Below, in pieces: positions 60,225 to 64,000 of a stretch of DNA of 64,000 nt. Below the pieces are notes generated by a model. That model saw only the letters and a list, made by a program, of their open reading frames with translations. It was not told the origin of the DNA and did not search any database. Made by a program: the position numbers and the translations under genes. The stretch is from NCBI RefSeq assembly GCF_900110465.1, contig NZ_FODV01000003.1, positions 186,001 to 250,000 on the forward strand, in the 5' to 3' direction. The DNA comes from Halogranum amylolyticum (GTDB lineage: Archaea; Halobacteriota; Halobacteria; Halobacteriales; Haloferacaceae). The number at the start of each line of letters is the position of its first letter. Positions within the stretch are counted from its first letter, which is position 1.

Positions 60225-61661
60225 CTAGTTGCCAGTCCACCGCAGCAGCAGCAGCGTCCCCTCGAACAACGCCACCATGGTGATGGCGATGATGATGGGT
60301 GCCATCCCCGTCGGGTCGGGGCTGACGAGGAACGCGAGTCCGAGGAACGACCCCCAGAAGATGAGCCGTTTGTCCTCCAGCCACTGTCGAGTGACGAGGT
60401 TCATCATGATGGCGAGCATGATGAAAAGCGGGATCTGGAAGACGATGGCCATGTAGCCCATCAGGATGAGGATGAGGTTGAACGTCTCCGAGAGGCCGAA
60501 CGCGATGAGCGCCGTCCCCTCGGTGTAGCTGGTGAAGTACGCGAAGATGGAGGGGAGCACGACGAAGTGTGCGAAGGCGACGCCGACGACCGCGAGGATG
60601 AGACTCGTCGGCACGGAGGCGAGGTAGTACTTCCGCTCCTTCTGGTAGAGACCGGGTCGCATGAACAGATACGACTCGTAGACGAACACCGGTAGGCCGA
60701 CGACGACGCCGACGAGGCTGGCGACTTTCAGCTTCGTGAGGATGAGTTCGAGCGGGCCGTAGATGTGCGGCCGGAGGTCCTCGTTGCCGGGGAGCCCCGC
60801 ACCGGGGATATGCTTGTTCCAGAGGAAGTTGATGATGTCGATGGTGCTGGGGACGTACTGGAGTACCTCGCCGAGACCGAACACCGACAGTGCAACCACG
60901 CCGCCGATGACGAACACGACGGCGAGACGTCGGACCATCTCCTCGATGTGGTCCGCGAGCGGCATCTCCTGGTCGGTCTCGGGACCGTCGACCATCCCGT
61001 CGTCGTCGACGTCGTCGACGTCGTCGAAGTCGTCGTGGTAGTCCTCGGGAGTGGCGAAGTCGTCGTCGAAGTCGTCGTGGAAATCGTCGTCGAAGTCGTC
61101 GTGGAAGCCGTCGCCCGACTCCGTGGCCGGGGCTGCGAACCCCTCACCGGCGTCTGCGACGGCGTCGTCCGTCCGATCTGGCCGTCGGTCGGCGGCGTCG
61201 GGCGTCTCCTCACCATCGCCGGTTCGAGCGTCGGCCCGTCCGTCCTCGGCGTCTCGGTCGGCGGCCACCGGTTCGAGCGTCGCCGCCTCGTCGTCTTCGA
61301 CGAGGGCGGTGTCGCCGGGAGCCTCGGGCTGTAGCGCCGGCTCCGAGTCGTCGTCGGTAGTGTCGGCAGCGTCGGCGTCGCCGACCGTCGTCTCACTGGC
61401 CGAAGGCGAGTCGTCGGACGGTTCCGAAGTGCCGGTCGCAGGCGGGTCGTCGGTCGGCTCTTCGTCGGTCGACTCCGCGCCGTTCGTTCGGGCCGTCGCG
61501 TCGAGATCGACCGAGTCGGCGTCGTCACTGGTCGTGTCGTCGACCTGTTCGGTCCGATCGTCGGTCGACTGGGTGGCGGTCTCGTCGGACTCGGGAGAGG
61601 TGTCGTCGCGGTCGTCCAACTGGTCGGTCGGCTCCGCATCCGACTCCGATTCGTCGCCCAT
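60225..61661 (-). CDS. tatC: Sec-independent translocase subunit TatCo, with long acidic N terminus
   Basis: A 478-residue protein. Residues 1-232 are a low-complexity acidic N-terminal region (repeats such as DDFDDDFHDDFDDDF near residues 186-220). From about 233 (MPLADHIEEMVRRLAVVF) TatC follows: VLQYVPSTIDIINFLW, LELILTKLKVASLVG (conserved Glu/Lys region), GLYQKERKYYL, FAHFVVLPSIFAYFTSYTEGT, MVRLILMGYMAIVFQIPLF-like segments; about six helices. TatC recognises twin-arginine signal peptides. The gene is divergent from tatCt. Confidence 0.95.
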   Translation of the reverse strand: MGDESESDAEPTDQLDDRDDTSPESDETATQSTDDRTEQVDDTTSDDADSVDLDATARTNGAESTDEEPTDDPPATGTSEPSDDSPSASETTVGDADAADTTDDDSEPALQPEAPGDTALVEDDEAATLEPVAADRDAEDGRADARTGDGEETPDAADRRPDRTDDAVADAGEGFAAPATESGDGFHDDFDDDFHDDFDDDFATPEDYHDDFDDVDDVDDDGMVDGPETDQEMPLADHIEEMVRRLAVVFVIGGVVALSVFGLGEVLQYVPSTIDIINFLWNKHIPGAGLPGNEDLRPHIYGPLELILTKLKVASLVGVVVGLPVFVYESYLFMRPGLYQKERKYYLASVPTSLILAVVGVAFAHFVVLPSIFAYFTSYTEGTALIAFGLSETFNLILILMGYMAIVFQIPLFIMLAIMMNLVTRQWLEDKRLIFWGSFLGLAFLVSPDPTGMAPIIIAITMVALFEGTLLLLRWTGN

Positions 61662-61752
61662 TCAGTTGTCCTACGCTCCCGCTCTGTTATAGGCCTTTTT
61701 CCATCGTCCGCGGTCGAAAAGATTGATAACTGCGAGATGGCTTTCACCCTGT

Positions 61753-63978
61753 ATGTCTAGCGCGCTCGACGAGGATACCCGCCGCACCCTCGACGAAGGC
61801 CGGGCGACCGCCGGTGCGATGCTGCGGTCGGCCCAGAAAGACGGACAGAAGATCTTCCTCGTCTTTCTCGTCGGGTTCCTCGGCGCATTCTACGCACTCC
61901 AGTACGCGGTGTGGGATTTCCTCTGGGCGGTCACGGAGTCCCGGATGGACGCCCAGACCGCCGGCGACGTCGAACTGATCGCACAGACCCCCTTCGACGT
62001 CATCCTCCTCCAGGCGAAGATCAGTATGGCCGCCGGACTCATCATCGCCGCCCCCGCGTTCATTTACTTCGCTCGCGACGCCCTCCGCGAGCGTGGCTAC
62101 TGGCCGCAGGCACCCGTCGCGACGTGGAAGCTGGTCGGGATCGGGCTCCTCTCTGCCGTGCTGTTCACGCTGGGGCTCTTCTACGGCTACTTCCTCTTCT
62201 TCCCGCTGATGTTCCAGTTCCTCGCGGAGAACGCCATCGCGGTCGACCTCGCACCGCGCTACTCGATCGTCAAGTGGGCGCAGTTCATCTTCCTCCTGAC
62301 CGTCTCCTTCGGGTTGGCCGCCCAGATGCCGCTGGCCATCACGGCGCTCTCCTACGCCGAGATCGTCCCCTACGAGACGTTCCGCGACAAGTGGCGGTAC
62401 GCGGTGCTGGCCATCTTCGTCTTCGGTGCCGTCTTTTCGCCGCCGGACCCGTTCACGCAGATCATGTGGGCCGCGCCGCTGCTCGTGCTCTACGGCTTCA
62501 GCCTCTATCTCGCCAAGATCGTCGTCACTGCCCGTCGAGGGAGCGAACAAACCGACTTCCGGGCGGTGGCGAAGACGAACTGGAACGTACTCGCGGGCGT
62601 GTTCGCCGCCGCCGTCGCCGCCGCGTACCTGTTCTACACCCGCGGCGGGGTCGCCCGCGTCAACGGCTATCTCGACACGAGCACGATCGGCGGGTACACC
62701 GACTACCGCCTGCTCCCGGCGGCCGACCTCCTGCCGCTGTCGCCGACGGCCAACGCCGTCCTCGTCGGTGCGGTGCTCGGCCTCGTCGTCGCCGGCGTCG
62801 CGCTGATGTACTTCGTCGTCTCGGCGCTCGGCAAGTCGACCGAGTCGACCGGCGAACTGGGCGACCCGACCGGGATCGACCTCCGAGAACTCGACGAGGC
62901 GGGCGTCCGTGCGGCACCGCTGGAGGCGTTCGCGGCACTCTCGGAGTCCGAGGCGCTGCAGATCGCCAGCGAGGCGATCGACGACGGCGACCACACGAAG
63001 GCGCAGGCCGTCCTCGACCGCTTCGACGAGGCACAGAAGGCCGACGTCGACGGCGACGAGTCGATGGTCCAGACCGGCGAGGGCGGCGACGAGGCCGGGA
63101 CGGCCGAGGGGAGTGCCCCCGGTAGTATCGAGGACCGGGCGACCCGTGCCGGCGGGTCGTTCCTCTCGGAACTGACCGACGGCGAGCGCGACGAGGACGA
63201 CATCGGTGGCTACTACACCGACATCATGTTCATCATCGAGAGCCTCACCTCGAAGGCGTTCTGGGTGGTCGGGTGGTTCATGCTCATCCTCGGGGGGACG
63301 TTCACGTGGCTCTACAGCGGCGGGATCGGTGACGTGAAGACGAACTTCCTCGACCGTCTGCCAGCGGCCGTCAACCCCGAGGCACTGACGGTCATCACGC
63401 TTCACCCCGTCGAGGCGCTCATCTTCGAGGTGAAGTTCTCGACGCTCGTCGCCGGGGTCATGACGCTCCCGCTCGTCGCGTTCCTCGCGTGGCCCGCGCT
63501 CCGCGAGCGAAAGCTCGTCTACGGCCGTCGCTACGTCATCTTCGGCTGGATGGGGGCGCTGCTCGTCGGTCTCGTCGGCGGGTTCGCCGTCGGCTACCTC
63601 TACGTCGCACCGACGGTGATCTCGTTCCTCGTCGCCGACGCGGTGGCGGCGGATATGGTCATCAGCTACCGCATCTCCGACTTCTTCTGGCTCATCTTCT
63701 ACACGACGGCCGGCATCGGTCTGCTGGCGGACGTGCCGGTGTTGATGGTGCTTCTCAACACCAGCGGCGTCTCCTACCGGGCCATGCGGGGTCGCTGGCG
63801 GGAGGTGACGGTGGGTATCCTCACGTTCGCGGCGTTCTTCACGCCCGCGGGCATCCTGACGATGTTCCTCGTTACGATCCCGCTGATGGCCGCCTACGGA
63901 CTCGGACTCGCCGTCCTGTACGTCATCACGTTCGGCGGTCGCCGCGACCTAGCCCGGCCCCGCGCATCGGACGTCTGA
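61753..63978 (+). CDS. Sec-independent translocase subunit TatCt (double-length)
   Basis: A 741-residue protein with two TatC copies. The first (about 30-275): IFLVFLVGFLGAFYALQYAVWDFLW, FDVILLQAKISMAAGLI, LGLFYGYFLFFPLMFQFLAENA. A middle part with two more helices and a charged linker (ELDEAGVRAAPLEAFAALSES then GDESMVQTGEGGD) precedes the second copy (about 520-735): VITLHPVEALIFEVKF, VGYLYVAPTVISFLVADAVAAD, YTTAGIGLLADVPVLMVLL. This tandem 14-helix TatC is typical of haloarchaea. ATG at 61753; stop lies within a 9-bp tandem repeat. Confidence 0.95.
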   Translation: MSSALDEDTRRTLDEGRATAGAMLRSAQKDGQKIFLVFLVGFLGAFYALQYAVWDFLWAVTESRMDAQTAGDVELIAQTPFDVILLQAKISMAAGLIIAAPAFIYFARDALRERGYWPQAPVATWKLVGIGLLSAVLFTLGLFYGYFLFFPLMFQFLAENAIAVDLAPRYSIVKWAQFIFLLTVSFGLAAQMPLAITALSYAEIVPYETFRDKWRYAVLAIFVFGAVFSPPDPFTQIMWAAPLLVLYGFSLYLAKIVVTARRGSEQTDFRAVAKTNWNVLAGVFAAAVAAAYLFYTRGGVARVNGYLDTSTIGGYTDYRLLPAADLLPLSPTANAVLVGAVLGLVVAGVALMYFVVSALGKSTESTGELGDPTGIDLRELDEAGVRAAPLEAFAALSESEALQIASEAIDDGDHTKAQAVLDRFDEAQKADVDGDESMVQTGEGGDEAGTAEGSAPGSIEDRATRAGGSFLSELTDGERDEDDIGGYYTDIMFIIESLTSKAFWVVGWFMLILGGTFTWLYSGGIGDVKTNFLDRLPAAVNPEALTVITLHPVEALIFEVKFSTLVAGVMTLPLVAFLAWPALRERKLVYGRRYVIFGWMGALLVGLVGGFAVGYLYVAPTVISFLVADAVAADMVISYRISDFFWLIFYTTAGIGLLADVPVLMVLLNTSGVSYRAMRGRWREVTVGILTFAAFFTPAGILTMFLVTIPLMAAYGLGLAVLYVITFGGRRDLARPRASDV

Positions 63979-63999
63979 CCCGTCTGACCCGTCTGACCC
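63972..63999 (+). repeat. 9-bp tandem repeat at the tatCt stop
   Basis: The unit GTCTGACCC occurs three times in a row, starting at 63972, and may continue beyond the window. The first unit includes the tatCt stop codon TGA. Confidence 0.75.
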
Positions 64000-64000
64000 G

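Noticed and set aside
61744-63405. 553-residue frame opposite tatCt
   Set aside because: Antisense of the double TatC gene, Arg/Asp/Gly-rich and without domains.

Overview
The window is chromosomal DNA from a halophilic archaeon (class Halobacteria). The evidence is very high GC, acidic (Asp/Glu-rich) proteins, archaeal-type genes (MCM helicase, RPA with its partner protein, Trm1, Lrp next to glnA, Tfx, TRAM protein, TatCo/TatCt), short intergenic gaps and many CxxC micro-proteins. The gene set would fit the Haloferax/Halogranum/Halobellus side of the class, but I cannot fix the genus. It reads mostly as ordinary, densely packed chromosome with a few scars. I see no CRISPR array, rRNA, complete insertion sequence or intact prophage.

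Layout. 1-7.6 kb: end of a cupin gene, DCC thiol-disulfide protein, glutaryl-CoA-type acyl-CoA dehydrogenase, class I glutamine amidotransferase, alpha/beta hydrolase, DoxX and alanyl-tRNA synthetase. 7.8-13.5 kb: frameshifted sensor histidine kinase, TspO, threonine aldolase, HExxH membrane protein, M29-like aminopeptidase. 13.8-20.1 kb: zinc-finger micro-protein, divergent lrp/glnA pair, PAP2 phosphatase, YihY/BrkB, trm1, SWIM protein. 20.2-25.4 kb: beta-propeller-like protein, PRPP synthetase, a decayed copy and an intact copy of a small membrane protein, family-4 uracil-DNA glycosylase, HIT protein, broken ParA-like gene, degenerate RecA-like protein and a small gene next to mcm. 25.4-36.3 kb: mcm carrying a 529-residue intein in its Walker A loop, CHRD protein, tRNA-Pro, SLC13-like transporter, aldehyde dehydrogenase, DEAD/DEAH helicase. 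36.4-40.8 kb: zinc-ribbon proteins, cupin, site-2 protease with CBS domains, tRNA-His with two copies of its 3' end, a CopG-like protein and a bat-type HTH regulator. 40.9-46.5 kb: complete histidine utilisation operon hutU-hutG-hutI-hutH. 46.5-50.2 kb: two zinc-finger micro-proteins, rpap-rpa, EEP-family hydrolase, small conserved gene. 50.3-60.2 kb: nucleotidyltransferase, SDR, Tat-exported protein, Tfx regulator, TRAM protein, membrane protein, MutS-like ATPase, small genes, LarE, broken histidine phosphatase, SRPBCC protein. 60.2-64 kb: divergent tatCo and tatCt.

How genes work together. The hut genes, with a divergent HTH gene sharing a 90-bp promoter region that contains a perfect inverted repeat, form a self-contained histidine-to-glutamate module; Lrp/GlnA next to each other handle nitrogen assimilation. 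RPA, its associated protein, MCM, uracil-DNA glycosylase, helicase and MutS-like protein give a replication/repair flavour. The Tat translocase genes are in the same window as two twin-arginine substrates.

Main points of interest: the mcm intein with a LAGLIDADG endonuclease followed by two HTH-like segments; fossil attachment-like copies of the 3' ends of tRNA-His (two) and tRNA-Pro (one); an array of short perfect palindromes inserted in frame in the N-box of a histidine kinase; four broken genes; two enzymes lacking canonical catalytic residues (alpha/beta hydrolase without the Ser nucleophile, SDR without Tyr/Lys); and strong hairpins around the rpap/zinc-finger genes and downstream of tRNA-His. 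I did not find a clearly new multi-gene system.
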